Assembly (NCBI GenBank): GCA_963747425.1
Contig: CAVVFJ010000011.1
Coordinates: 62,001 to 126,000 of the forward strand
DNA: 64,000 nucleotides
From: DASUPK01 sp963747425
GTDB taxonomy: Bacteria; Actinomycetota; Thermoleophilia; Solirubrobacterales; 70-9
Direction of reading: 5' to 3'
Part shown: positions 45,090 through 54,203 of the stretch, one piece after another
Position numbering within the stretch: the stretch's first letter is position 1
How the letters are laid out: the number at the start of each line of letters is the position of its first letter
Notes under the pieces: generated by a model
Told to the model about the DNA's origin: nothing
Seen by the model: only the letters and a program-made list of their open reading frames with translations
Database searches by the model: none
Position numbers and translations under genes: made by a program

Positions 45090-45404
45090 CTACCCGCAGG
45101 CCTGCGGGTTCTGCTTGCACTGCTTCTCGAACTGCTCCTCGGGGCTCCCCTTGGGCGGCGGCACGTCGTTGGTGGCGGAGTCGGGGGCGTTCGGGTTGTA
45201 GGTCTTTCCGCCCTTGGTGGTGACCGTCGTGTCCGGCGCGGTCGTGGCGGCCGGTGCCGTCGACGTCGTGAGGCCCGGAGCGGTCACGGCCGGGATGGAG
45301 ACCGCGGGGGTGGTCGTCTCGCCGGAGCTGTCGCTGCCGCATCCCGCGGCGATCAACCCGATGGCGAGAGCCAGCGGGACGACGGCAATGTGGGAACGGC
45401 TCAC
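45090..45404 (-). CDS. Short Thr-rich lipoprotein
   Basis: 104 residues from GTG 45404, overlapping the stop of the zinc-ribbon gene (GTGA). Signal peptide with lipobox (ALAIGLIAAGC), then a Thr/Ala/Pro spacer and a short C-terminal segment with two Cys (EKQCKQNPQACG). No domain recognised. Its stop lies three bases from the convergent secreted protein gene. Probably an envelope protein of narrow distribution. Confidence 0.6.
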   Translation of the reverse strand: MSRSHIAVVPLALAIGLIAAGCGSDSSGETTTPAVSIPAVTAPGLTTSTAPAATTAPDTTVTTKGGKTYNPNAPDSATNDVPPPKGSPEEQFEKQCKQNPQACG

Positions 45405-45685
45405 GACCCGTCGAGGGCCGGCTGGCGCAGTCCGCAATAGGGGCAGTCGCTGACGTCGAGCCCGATCAGCTGGTCGCAACGACGGCACGCGCGCAGGTTC
45501 TCGGGCGCCCTGACCAGGGCGGACTCGGATGGCGCGAGCGGCAGCGTCGCCGCGGCAACCCTCATCTCCTCGCCCGATTCGCGGTCGACGTAGACGCCGT
45601 CCGGCTTCACCTTGGCGAGGGCCTCTCGGCCCGACGCCGGGGCCCTGAGCCGATAGGTCTGCTCCGGGTTCTGCACGGGCGGCAC
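45401..45685 (-). CDS. Zinc-ribbon protein of unknown function
   Basis: 94 residues. The C-terminal CRRCDQLIGLDVSDCPYCG is a treble-clef or ribbon-type Cys4 zinc site. The N-terminal half is a small beta domain (KVKPDGVYVDRESGEEMRV). No family recognised. The gene overlaps the lipoprotein gene by 4 bases and is divergent from the glycosyltransferase. Confidence 0.6.
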   Translation of the reverse strand: MPPVQNPEQTYRLRAPASGREALAKVKPDGVYVDRESGEEMRVAAATLPLAPSESALVRAPENLRACRRCDQLIGLDVSDCPYCGLRQPALDGS

Positions 45686-45720
45686 GTTACCAACGAGCCG
45701 GACCCCAATACGGTTGACGC

Positions 45721-47287
45721 GTGCGAGTTCTGATCTTTCACGGGTACCTGCTGCGGGGAACGGGGTCCAACGTCTACAACGCCAGCCTCGCCCAGGCGCT
45801 GGCGCGTCAGGGGCATGAGGTGCACCTGCTCTGTCAGGACCGGAACGCGGCGGAGCTGGACTGGGTGGACGCGGTCGGAAGCTGGGAGGCGGGCCACCTC
45901 GAGGTCGACCGGGTCCGGGATGCCGGCCAGGGGGGGACGGTCACCGTCTACCGGCCCGAGATCGGAGGTCTGCTCCCGGTCTACGTGCTCGACCGCTACG
46001 AGGGCTTCGAGGTGAAGACCTTCCCCGAGCTCACCGACGGCGAGCTCGATCGCTACCTGGAGTGCGAACGTAGGGGCGGTGGGCGACGTCGTGGCTGCGG
46101 CCGGGGCGCCGGAGGCGGCGCTCGCCAACCATCTGATCATGGCCCCGGCGATCCTCGCGAGGGCCGGCCTGCGCTTCGCGATCAAGCTCCACGGCTCGGA
46201 CATCTCCTACACGGTCGCGCCGTATCCCGAGCGCTTCGTGCCCTACGCCCGGGAGGGCACCGACGCGGCGGCCGGGCTCCTCGCCGGCTCATCCCACACG
46301 GCGCGGGCGCTGTACGAGACGGTGCCGGACCCGAGCCTGCCCGCCCGGACGCGGCTGGGGCCCCCCGGCGTCGACGTCCATCGCTTCCGCCCACACCCGG
46401 AGGCGGAGGCGCTCCGGAACCTGGAGGGCCTCGCCGCGCAGCTCGACCGGGAGCGCCCCGACGCCGGGGAGTCCCAGGACTCCTTCGGGCGGGACGCCCC
46501 CGCTCTCGCCGCCGCTCTGCGGTCGTGGGGGGAGGGGGACCCGCGGGTCCTGTTCGTCGGCAAGCTGCTGATCAGCAAGGGCGTCGACCTCCTGGCGGCG
46601 GCCTGGCCGCTGATTCACCGCGAACGCCGCGCTGCGGGCGCCCCCGCGCCGCGGATCCTGCTGATCGGGTTCGGGGCCTTCAGGGCCGGGCTGGCGGAGC
46701 TGGTCGATGCCCTGGGTCGCGGCGACCTCGATGCCGCACGCGAGATTGCCACCAGGGGCCGCGGCCTCGAGGGCGCCGAGGATGCACCCCTCCCGATCCT
46801 CTCCGAGTTCCTGTCGAATCCCCCGGACGGCTATGTCGACGCGGCTCGCGAGGCCGCCGGCTCCGTCCTGATCGGAGGCCGCTTGGAGCACGACGAGGTC
46901 GCCGACGTGATGCCCGCTGCCGAGACCTTCGCCATGCCGAGCACCTGGCCGGAGGCCTTCGGGATGGTGCCCGCGGAGTCGGCTGCCTGCGGGGTTCCGC
47001 CCGTCGCGGCGGATCACTCGGGCATGCGGGAGGTGGCCCAGCTGCTCGCTGACGCCGTCGAGCCCGACCTGGCGCCCCTGCTCAGCTTCCCAGTGGGGCT
47101 GGGCGCGGTTGAGGAGCTGGCCGATCGCCTCGAGGGGTGGCTGGCGCTCGAGCCCGAGCGGCGCCACCGGGCAGGCCTGGCCCTGGCCGGGCGGGTGGAC
47201 GAGCTCTGGAGCTGGGACGGTGTCGCCAGGACCGTGATCGCGGCCTCGAGGGGCGAGCTGGACGATCTGCCGCCGGTCGTGGCGTGA
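45721..47287 (+). pseudogene. Family 4 glycosyltransferase, interrupted by a single-base frameshift
   Basis: The N-terminal donor-fold half starts at GTG 45721 (RVLIFHGYLLRGTGSNVYNA) and runs to LTDGELDRYLE. At 46063 an extra T shifts the frame. The continuation NVGAVGDVVAAAGAPEAALA resumes in the next frame and runs to 47287. The C-terminal half carries IKLHGSDISYT, RLGPPGVDVHRF, RVLFVGKLLISKGVDLL (the GT4 KG.. loop) and PSTWPEAFGMVPAESAACGV (E-x7-E donor site). Without the indel the protein would be about 520 residues, intact in every motif. It would transfer a sugar to an unknown acceptor. A real lesion or a sequence error is possible. Confidence 0.8.
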
Positions 47288-47340
47288 GTCACGAGCCGGT
47301 GAGACGGTCGCTTCAGGTTCACTGAATAGAATGGCGCCCG

Positions 47341-48117
47341 ATGCGGGGCCTCCCTCTTGCCAAGCTGATCGCGGCAGTAATCGTCCTCACCGTCGTCACC
47401 TCGGTGATCATGCTGATCCCGAACTGGAACGGCGAGGAGGCGTCGACGGCCGCCGTCAAGATCGACAACCTGCTCGACGTGATGATCGTGCTCAGCTCGT
47501 TCGTCTTCTCGATCGTCATGGTGATGCTGGTCTACGCCGTCTGGAAGTGGCGGGCGAAGCCGGGCGACGAGTCGGACGGAGCGCCCATCCACGGCAACAC
47601 CCGCCTCGAGATCGCCTGGACCGTGATCCCCACCGTGATCGTCCTCTTCGGCGCGATCTACTCGTGGATCACGCTGGACAACATCGAGGCGCACGACAAG
47701 AACCGGATGGTCGTCGACGTCTACTCGCAACAGTACGAGTGGCACTTCGACTATCCCGAGACGGGCACGACCTCGCGGGAGCTGCACGTTCCGGTCGACC
47801 GCCAGATCGAGTTCAGGATGCACGCGCTCGACGTGATCCACTCGTTCTGGGTCCCGGAGTGGCGGATCAAGAAGGACAACGTCCCGGGAATCACCACTCG
47901 CGCCTACATCACCCCGGACAAGGTCGGCGACTTCACGCTCGTCTGCACCGAGCTCTGCGGCATCGGCCACTCGACGATGCGGGCGCCGGTGGTGGTGGAG
48001 CCCTCGCAGGCGACGTTCGACCGATGGGCCTCGAGCCAGCCACCGATCAAGTCGGACGAGCAGCAGGGGGAGAAGCTGCCCTCGGGACCAACGACGCCGA
48101 AGCAGGTGGCACAGTGA
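47341..48117 (+). CDS. ctaC: Cytochrome c oxidase subunit II
   Basis: 258 residues. Two N-terminal transmembrane helices (LIAAVIVLTVVTSVIMLIP and VMIVLSSFVFSIVMVMLVYA) precede the periplasmic cupredoxin domain. The CuA ligands are complete: His167 (DVIHSFWVPEW), Cys202, Glu204, Cys206, His210 and Met213 (CTELCGIGHSTM). It receives electrons from cytochrome c. It starts the cta operon. A TAGAAT -10 box at 47327-47332 would place transcription start within a few bases of the ATG, so the mRNA may be leaderless. Confidence 0.96.
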   Translation: MRGLPLAKLIAAVIVLTVVTSVIMLIPNWNGEEASTAAVKIDNLLDVMIVLSSFVFSIVMVMLVYAVWKWRAKPGDESDGAPIHGNTRLEIAWTVIPTVIVLFGAIYSWITLDNIEAHDKNRMVVDVYSQQYEWHFDYPETGTTSRELHVPVDRQIEFRMHALDVIHSFWVPEWRIKKDNVPGITTRAYITPDKVGDFTLVCTELCGIGHSTMRAPVVVEPSQATFDRWASSQPPIKSDEQQGEKLPSGPTTPKQVAQ

Positions 48118-48154
48118 CCTTAGGAACGACTGAGATAATCCCGACGATGGAAGG

Positions 48155-50080
48155 ATGGCGGGAGTGACTGCGGCCCTGTTCAGGCGCCCGGGCTGGTGGA
48201 GGGCCCTGGTCTACACGATCATCGCCGGCGCGTTCGGCTTCGCGCTGGTGGTGGCCCTGCGAAAGATCTCCGGGCTGCCGGCGTTCCAGACCGAGCCGAC
48301 CGGCTACCCGCAGGTCATCGTCCCCGCGATCACGGCGCCGCTCGGCTTCCTGATCGGGATCGGCTGCTTCGACTACTGGTTCCGCTGGGCGATCGGCGCA
48401 CCCACGTTCCCCAAGGAGCGCGAGCACGAGAACCACGGCGCCTACAGCTGGCGGGACTACTTCAAGGTCAACACCGACCACAAGGTCATCGGGATCCAGT
48501 ACCTGGTCACGACCTTCTTTTTCTTCTTCGTCGGCGGGCTGATCGCGATGATCATGCGCGCCGAGCTGGCTCAGCCCGGTACGCAGATCGTCGACCCGGG
48601 AACCTTCAACAGCCTCTTCTCGACGCACGCCGCGTTGATGATCTTCGTCTTCGTGATCCCTGCCTTCGCCGGGATCGCCAACTACGTCCTGCCGCTGATG
48701 ATCGGCGCACCGGACATGGCGTTCCCGCGGCTGAACGCGCTGAGCTTCTGGATGCTGCCCCTGGCCGGCCTGCTCTTCGTCGGCAGCTTCGCGGCGCCGG
48801 GCGGCGCCTTCGACGCCGGCTGGACCGGCTACGCGCCGCTCTCGACAGGCGCGCCGTTAGGGCAGTCCTTCTTCAACCTCGGGGTCCAGTTCGCGGGGGC
48901 CTCGTCGATCGCCACGGCGCTCAACTTCCTGGTCACGATCGTGACCATGCGGGCGCCGGGGATGAACTTCTGGCGCCTGCCGCTGCTGGTCTGGGCGAAC
49001 CTCTCGACCTCGCTGCTGGTGGTTGCCGCGACGCCGTTCATCGCGGGCGTGCAGTTCATGGTCCTCTTCGACCGGATCCTGCACACCAACTTCTTCCAGG
49101 CGGCCTTCGGTGGCGACGTGGTCAGCTACCAGCACATCTTCTGGTTCTACTCGCACCCGGCGGTCTACATCATGATGCTGCCCGGGTTCGGGATCGTCAG
49201 CGAGGTGATCTCGGCGAACTCGCGCAAGCCGATCTTCGGCTACCGGCTGATGGCCCTGGCGCTGATCGGCATCGTGGTGCTGAGCTACTCGGTCTGGGCG
49301 CACCACATGTTCGTCGCCGGCATGTTCAGCTGGCTGCGGGTGCCGATGATGATCACCACCCTGCTGATCGCGGTGCCGACCGGGATCAAGATCTTCTCCT
49401 GGCTGGGAACGCTGTTCGAGGGGGTGATCCATCTCAAATCGACGGCGATGCTGTTCGCCCTCGGCTTCATAGCCACCTTCACGATCGGCGGTATCTCCGG
49501 CGTGATGCTCGGGATGATCCCGATCGACATCCACGTCTCGGACACCTACTTCGTGGTGGCGCACATCCACTTCGTGCTCTTCGGCGGCTCGGTCTTCACG
49601 ATCTTCGCCGGCGTCTATCACTGGTTCCCGAAGATGACCGGGCGGATGTACGACGAGAAGCTCGGCCGCATCCACTTCTGGCTGACCCTGGTCGGGATGC
49701 TCGGCACCTTCATCCCGATGCACTGGATCGGGATGGAGGGCATGCCCCGTCGCGTCGCCGACTACTCCGCCACCTTCGGGGACTGGAACCTCTTCATCTC
49801 CGTCTGCGCGTTCATACTCGGCGCCGCCCAGCTGATCTTCCTCTACAACATGATCGTCAGCTGGCGCTTCGGGCCGAAGGCGGGGCCGAACCCGTGGCGC
49901 GCCAAGACCATCGAGTGGCAGGTCTCCTCGCCGCCGCCGGTGTTCAACTTCGATGAGATCCCCCGCGTCGTCGGCGGGCCCTACGAGTACGGCGTGCCCG
50001 GCGCGCGGCACGTGATCATGCCCGGCGAGGAGGCCGAGATCAAACAGCCCGAGCGGGCTGGGGTGGGGGCGCCGTCGTGA
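48155..50080 (+). CDS. ctaD: Cytochrome c oxidase subunit I (A2-type)
   Basis: 641 residues. Ligands are complete: His158 (heme a, FSTHAALMIF), His334 (CuB), Tyr338 (cross-linked Tyr), His383 and His384 (CuB, WAHHMF), His470 (heme a3) and His472 (heme a) in VAHIHFVLFGG. The sequence FYSHPAVYIMM has Tyr-Ser before the CuB His and lacks the Glu of GHPEVY, which defines A2-type oxidases. An N-terminal region of about 100 residues contains two additional hydrophobic stretches before HKVIGIQYL. The stop overlaps the next gene by 4 bases. Confidence 0.96.
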   Translation: MAGVTAALFRRPGWWRALVYTIIAGAFGFALVVALRKISGLPAFQTEPTGYPQVIVPAITAPLGFLIGIGCFDYWFRWAIGAPTFPKEREHENHGAYSWRDYFKVNTDHKVIGIQYLVTTFFFFFVGGLIAMIMRAELAQPGTQIVDPGTFNSLFSTHAALMIFVFVIPAFAGIANYVLPLMIGAPDMAFPRLNALSFWMLPLAGLLFVGSFAAPGGAFDAGWTGYAPLSTGAPLGQSFFNLGVQFAGASSIATALNFLVTIVTMRAPGMNFWRLPLLVWANLSTSLLVVAATPFIAGVQFMVLFDRILHTNFFQAAFGGDVVSYQHIFWFYSHPAVYIMMLPGFGIVSEVISANSRKPIFGYRLMALALIGIVVLSYSVWAHHMFVAGMFSWLRVPMMITTLLIAVPTGIKIFSWLGTLFEGVIHLKSTAMLFALGFIATFTIGGISGVMLGMIPIDIHVSDTYFVVAHIHFVLFGGSVFTIFAGVYHWFPKMTGRMYDEKLGRIHFWLTLVGMLGTFIPMHWIGMEGMPRRVADYSATFGDWNLFISVCAFILGAAQLIFLYNMIVSWRFGPKAGPNPWRAKTIEWQVSSPPPVFNFDEIPRVVGGPYEYGVPGARHVIMPGEEAEIKQPERAGVGAPS

Positions 50081-51078
50081 CGGAGGAGACCGCCACGCAG
50101 GGCACCGAGGCGATCACCGACGTCGGTACGCCTTCCGAGCACGCCTCCGAGGTGGTCGCCAAGCGCGAGGTCGCCACCTTCGGGGATCCCGACCCGCCGC
50201 CTTCGCGCGAGGGCGCCAAGCGGGTCCTCTGCTTCCTCAATGAGGTGGCCGGCGGGCGCAAGCTGCTGACCGCATGTCGCGAGCTCTCCGACGCCGGCGC
50301 CGAGTACTTCGCCGTGGTGGCGCCGCAGAACCTGCCGATCGTCGGGCAGCTGGTCGACGTCGAGGAGCGCCGCGCCGCCGCCCAGAGCCGCGTAGACGTG
50401 ACGCAGTCGGTCCTGCGGGAGTTCGGGATCGAATCCGAGGGCGCGGTGATGGACCCCGAGCCGGCGCTGGCCCTCGACGACGCGGTGCGGGCGACGCAGC
50501 CCGATCACATCCTGCTCTCCTGCCTTTATGAGACCCGCTTCGGCCTGACTCGGAAGGACCTGGTCGAGTGGGCGAAGGCCCGCTACGACGCCGGGGTCGA
50601 GCACATCGCGGTGCGCGTCGACGACGACGCCGTGCGCTGGGACCTGACCCACACGCTGGTGGTCGCGACCCAGACGGTGAACAGCAAGGACCTGGTCGAC
50701 CGGCTCGCTGAGCGCGCCAAGGAGAAGCCACACCGCTACACGTTCATCTGCCCGCGCTCGGGCGCGATCAGCCGCGAGGAGGTCTGCTCCCGGCTGGCCG
50801 CCACGCTGGCGGAGATGTATCGCAACGAGATCGACGCAACCGGGCAGCCGATGAGCCCAGAGCCGTTCAGCGCGATCCAGAACGCGATCGAGCACTACCG
50901 GATCGACGACATCCTGATCTCGACGCTGCGGGGCGAGCAGTCCAAGTGGCTCGAGGAGGGGCTGATCGAGAAGGTCCAGGCGCTCACGGACAAGCCGCTG
51001 GAGCACCTGGAGTCCGGGACCGAGCAGGCGGCTTCCACAGCCGAGCCGGCACCGGTCGGAGCGGGAGAGGCGGGCTGA
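50077..51078 (+). CDS. Unknown protein within the cytochrome oxidase operon, two Rossmann-like halves
   Basis: 333 residues, soluble. After a 45-residue polar head come two halves of similar alpha/beta type: VLCFLNEVAGGRKLLTACREL to HILLSCLYETRFG, and HRYTFICPRSGAISREEV to DDILISTLRGEQSKWLEEGL. They recall universal-stress-protein-like or HUP nucleotide-binding folds. No catalytic motif is identified. It overlaps ctaD and ctaE by 4 and 1 bases, so it is translated with the oxidase. Its position suggests a regulatory or assembly role; this is inference. Confidence 0.6.
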   Translation: MTEETATQGTEAITDVGTPSEHASEVVAKREVATFGDPDPPPSREGAKRVLCFLNEVAGGRKLLTACRELSDAGAEYFAVVAPQNLPIVGQLVDVEERRAAAQSRVDVTQSVLREFGIESEGAVMDPEPALALDDAVRATQPDHILLSCLYETRFGLTRKDLVEWAKARYDAGVEHIAVRVDDDAVRWDLTHTLVVATQTVNSKDLVDRLAERAKEKPHRYTFICPRSGAISREEVCSRLAATLAEMYRNEIDATGQPMSPEPFSAIQNAIEHYRIDDILISTLRGEQSKWLEEGLIEKVQALTDKPLEHLESGTEQAASTAEPAPVGAGEAG

Positions 51079-51701
51079 TGGAGTCCGCTTCGGTCGCCGT
51101 CGGCCACGCCGAGGAGCACCAACCCCATCCGCCGGAGGCCAACCAGAGCTCGCGGATAGACCGCCAGACCCTCGGGATCCTGCTCTTCATCGTCTCCGAG
51201 GTGATGCTCTTCGGGGCGTTCTTCGCCTCGTACTTCTTCCTGCGCGTCGTCGCCAACGACGGGCCGTGGCCGCCACACCCGTTCGAGCTTCCCGTCGCGG
51301 TCGCGGGGATGAACACCGCGATCCTGATCTCCTCGAGCTTCACCATGCACTGGGCGCTGGAGGCGATCCGCAAGAACAACCGCCGCGCCATGAAGATGGG
51401 GTTGGCGACGACCTTCCTGCTCGGCGCCACCTTCCTCTTCATCCAGATCAACGAGTACGTCCACATCGGCTTCAGCGCCCGGGACGACGCGTTCGGCTCG
51501 ATCTTCTACGGCCTCACTGGCCTGCACGGCGCGCACGTCACCGTCGGCCTGCTCCTGCTCGCGATCGCCAACGTCCGCGCCTGGCGCGGCCACTACGGCC
51601 CGGAGGCGAAGGACCACCTCGGCGTCGAGGTGCCCGGCATCTACTGGCACTTCGTCGACGTCATGTGGATCATCGTCTTCACCACCGTCTACATCCTCTA
51701 G
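51078..51701 (+). CDS. ctaE: Cytochrome c oxidase subunit III
   Basis: 207 residues from ATG 51078, the five-helix form. GILLFIVSEVMLFGAFFASY, FIQINEYVHIGFS, GLTGLHGAHVTVGLLLL and VPGIYWHFVDVMWIIVF carry the conserved Glu and His residues of the family. It stabilises subunit I and its proton uptake. No subunit IV was seen after it; candidates for small subunits are encoded near ctaB. Confidence 0.94.
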   Translation: MESASVAVGHAEEHQPHPPEANQSSRIDRQTLGILLFIVSEVMLFGAFFASYFFLRVVANDGPWPPHPFELPVAVAGMNTAILISSSFTMHWALEAIRKNNRRAMKMGLATTFLLGATFLFIQINEYVHIGFSARDDAFGSIFYGLTGLHGAHVTVGLLLLAIANVRAWRGHYGPEAKDHLGVEVPGIYWHFVDVMWIIVFTTVYIL

Positions 51702-52102
51702 CTGCGGTCTCCCAGAGCCACATAGAGACGATCCGCCTGGGCCACGAGGGATTCAATCGCGCCGACCTCTCCTGGACGAAGGAGTGGGTCGCGGATGACG
51801 TCGCGTGGCGCCCCACCGGGGCGTTCCCGGGCCTCGAGGGGGTCTACCGGGGGCCGGAGGCGATCGAGACGTGGATGGACACGATCCGGGCGGAGTGGAA
51901 GGACTTCCGCGTCTCCCTCGGTGAGGTGCTGCGCGAGGAGGAGAACGCGGTCGTGATCGCCGAGCATCTCTGGGGTCGCGGGCGCGGCAGCGGAGCCGAG
52001 GCCGAGATGACCGTGTACTCGGTCTACCGCTTCGACGCCGAGGGCAGGATCACGGAGCGCGTCGCGTTCACGACCGCCGAGGAGGCGCTGGCCGCGCTCT
52101 GA
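51665..52102 (+). CDS. SnoaL-like/NTF2-fold protein
   Basis: About 130 residues of recognisable fold: HIETIRLGHEGFNRADLSW, WRPTGAFPGLEGVYRGPEA, WKDFRVSLGEVLREEENAVV and TVYSVYRFDAEGRITERVAF. This is the SnoaL polyketide cyclase-like or limonene-epoxide-hydrolase-like superfamily. The only canonical start before the domain is GTG 51665, inside ctaE, which adds an odd His/Arg segment; the expected start lies after 51701, where no start codon exists. Function unknown. Confidence 0.65.
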   Translation: MDHRLHHRLHPLAAVSQSHIETIRLGHEGFNRADLSWTKEWVADDVAWRPTGAFPGLEGVYRGPEAIETWMDTIRAEWKDFRVSLGEVLREEENAVVIAEHLWGRGRGSGAEAEMTVYSVYRFDAEGRITERVAFTTAEEALAAL

Positions 52103-52195
52103 GCCGGCGCCGCTGAAGCCGGCAGATCTGCGTAAGGATTCGTACGCATAGCGGACGAAACGCGACGCAGAACGGATCGAATTGCCCGATTCGGC

Positions 52196-52426
52196 ATGCC
52201 CGGACGCTTGCGGGATCGGCTGGTCGCGATCGACGTGCTGCGACTCGGTGACGTGGACCTGAGCATCGCTCGCGAGGAGGGAGAAGGGTTCCGGAGCGTC
52301 GCCGAATGGCGACACGCCCACGAGCGCTTCTGGAACGAGGAGGTCATCCCGAACCTGCCAGGTGGCTTCGCCGAGCCGCTCAGCGACGAGACACGAATCG
52401 TGATCGAGCGTTTCCGGCGCGGCTAG
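52196..52426 (+). CDS. C-terminal ASCH-domain-like fragment
   Basis: 76 residues. DVDLSIAREEGEGFRSVAEW followed by RHAHERFW is the typical C-terminal half of ASCH-domain proteins, which bind nucleic acids or nucleotides. The N-terminal half, about 70 residues in intact proteins, is missing; an in-frame stop lies about 60 bases upstream. It is therefore either a remnant or a very short family member. The final codons overlap the convergent secreted protein gene. Confidence 0.5.
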   Translation: MPGRLRDRLVAIDVLRLGDVDLSIAREEGEGFRSVAEWRHAHERFWNEEVIPNLPGGFAEPLSDETRIVIERFRRG

Positions 52427-53892
52427 TCCGCGGTGAAGAAGCCGGGCGCGTCCTGTGCCATCAGCACCCAGGCCGCCGGGGCCGCGGAGGGCCAGACGTG
52501 GTACTCGACCCCGTAGGCGGTGTTGGTGAGCGCCTGGTCGGCCTGCAGGGGTCCGGAGCCCGGGGTGATGGCCAGCCACGAGCTGATCTGTGAGTCGAGG
52601 GTGCTCGTGCTCTGGCCGAGCGCCTTCGTGACGAGCCGCAGCATCGGGGTGGCCTCGAACCAGAGGACGTTCGGGCCCGAGGACTCCAGGTAGGGCCTGT
52701 AGCCCGAGAACGGTCCGTGGGCCGAGTAGGTGTTGTTGTAGGTCGCGGGATCGGTCGACTTGACGATCGATCGCCCGCTGACCGAGAACTTGCTCTTCGC
52801 GTAGCCCAGCACCTTGCTTGCCGTGTTGCTGCTGCCGTTGACGAGCTCGAACAGCGCGCCGTAGGCCTGTGCGTCGAGCGGCTGCACGCCGTCGCCGAGG
52901 CCTTGGATGAAGTGGGTGCCGGAGCCGTGACCCTGGAGCAGATCGCCCTGGATGGCCGCCCCGATCGTGGCCGCGGCCGCTCCGTACTTCTGAGCATCGC
53001 CGCCGTGGAGCTCAGCCGCCAGAGCGCCGAGGAAGAAGTAGGCGAGCACGTTGTGCTGTGTCGAGTACCAGGGAAGCTCGGGTCCGCCCCGAAGCAGGCC
53101 GTCGGTGCCCTGCAGCGAGAGCAGGTAGTCGGCCGCGCGGGTGGTCATGTTGCGGTAGGTCGAGACCCCGAAGATCCGGTCGTACTGGGTCGCCGCCAGG
53201 CCCACCCAGGCGATCGTGCCGGTCCTGAACATGCCCGCGCCCTGCCCGCTGGCGACGTCGAAGGCGATGTCGATCGAGCCGTCGTTGTACTGCAGGGCGG
53301 CGAGCTGGTCGAGCAGCTGGCGGGCCTGGCCCTTGTCACCGCCGGCGACGAAGGCGGCCGCCGTGACCGCCGAGTCGTACGTCCAGGACCAGTTGAGCAG
53401 CCGGTTGTAGGACGGGTCGTCCACCGGGATCTGATACGAGCGGGTCAGGGCCAGCGGCTGCTCCAGGGAGCGGGAGGACGCGATCCGGGCCACCGGGCTG
53501 GCGTCGTAGCGTTTCGGGCCACGATCCACGCTGGGCACGGCCAGCGCCTCCGAGGACTTGCCGGCACGCTTCTTGCCCTTGCGGCCGGCATGCAGGCGCG
53601 GGCACTTCCGGCGGGCCTTCTTGCGCGCCTTGCGGCGGTGCTTGGCGCACTTCGGGCCGGACTGCTTTGCCAGCCAGCGGGCGAGCGGGTCGGAGGGGGC
53701 CAGCCCCTTGGAGTACGGCCAGGCGAGCCGCACGCGGCCGCCCCTGCGGTGGCGCTTCTTCTTGCCATGGCGCTTCTTGGCCTTGGCGGCCGACGCCGGG
53801 GCAGAGGGGCTCGCCTGGGCGATTCCCGCCGAGATCGAGCCGAGGGCGAGGGCGGAGGCGACGAGGGCGACTAGAAGCCTGCGGATGGTCAC
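52423..53892 (-). CDS. Secreted (alpha/alpha)-barrel-like protein of unknown function
   Basis: 489 residues. A signal peptide (LLVALVASALALGSISAGIA) is followed by a very basic segment (residues about 37-125, with KKRHGKKKRHRRGGRVRL and RRKARKKARRKCPR) that may bind the cell surface. From about residue 150 the sequence has repeated helical hairpins: WSWTYDSAVTAAAFVAGGD, LQYNDGSIDIAFDVASGQ and WVGLAATQYDRIFG. These resemble (alpha/alpha)6 glycosidases or cellobiose epimerase-like folds. No catalytic residues can be assigned. It stands alone on its strand. Confidence 0.65.
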   Translation of the reverse strand: MTIRRLLVALVASALALGSISAGIAQASPSAPASAAKAKKRHGKKKRHRRGGRVRLAWPYSKGLAPSDPLARWLAKQSGPKCAKHRRKARKKARRKCPRLHAGRKGKKRAGKSSEALAVPSVDRGPKRYDASPVARIASSRSLEQPLALTRSYQIPVDDPSYNRLLNWSWTYDSAVTAAAFVAGGDKGQARQLLDQLAALQYNDGSIDIAFDVASGQGAGMFRTGTIAWVGLAATQYDRIFGVSTYRNMTTRAADYLLSLQGTDGLLRGGPELPWYSTQHNVLAYFFLGALAAELHGGDAQKYGAAAATIGAAIQGDLLQGHGSGTHFIQGLGDGVQPLDAQAYGALFELVNGSSNTASKVLGYAKSKFSVSGRSIVKSTDPATYNNTYSAHGPFSGYRPYLESSGPNVLWFEATPMLRLVTKALGQSTSTLDSQISSWLAITPGSGPLQADQALTNTAYGVEYHVWPSAAPAAWVLMAQDAPGFFTAD

Positions 53893-53984
53893 CTCTCCTC
53901 AATCGGCGCCGCGGGGTCGGACCTTTATCCGGGAAAACCCGCTGTCTTCGGCAGAAAAGTGATGAGCTTGCGAAGATCGGCCCC

Positions 53985-54203
53985 GTGAGCACGCCACCGC
54001 CACGCCCGCGCAACCCGCTTCGCAACGAGGCGGACATGTTCCGGGTCCTGCTGATGTTCGGGGCCGGTGCGGCGATCGTGATCGCCGTTGCGCTGCTGAT
54101 CGGCTCTCTGGCGGGGGCGATCGTGGGGGCGGTGCTCATCGCCATCGGCCTCTGGCGAACCTGGGGCCTGATCCAGGCCTGGCGCCGCTACGGCTCGAAC
54201 TAG
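53985..54203 (+). CDS. Small two-helix membrane protein
   Basis: 72 residues from GTG 53985. Pro/Arg-rich head (STPPPRPRNPLRNEAD), then two hydrophobic helices (FRVLLMFGAGAAIVIAVALL and LAGAIVGAVLIAIGLW) and a basic tail (RRYGSN). Its stop abuts that of the convergent diheme cytochrome. No family recognised; membership of an oxidase accessory set is possible given the region. Confidence 0.6.
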   Translation: MSTPPPRPRNPLRNEADMFRVLLMFGAGAAIVIAVALLIGSLAGAIVGAVLIAIGLWRTWGLIQAWRRYGSN

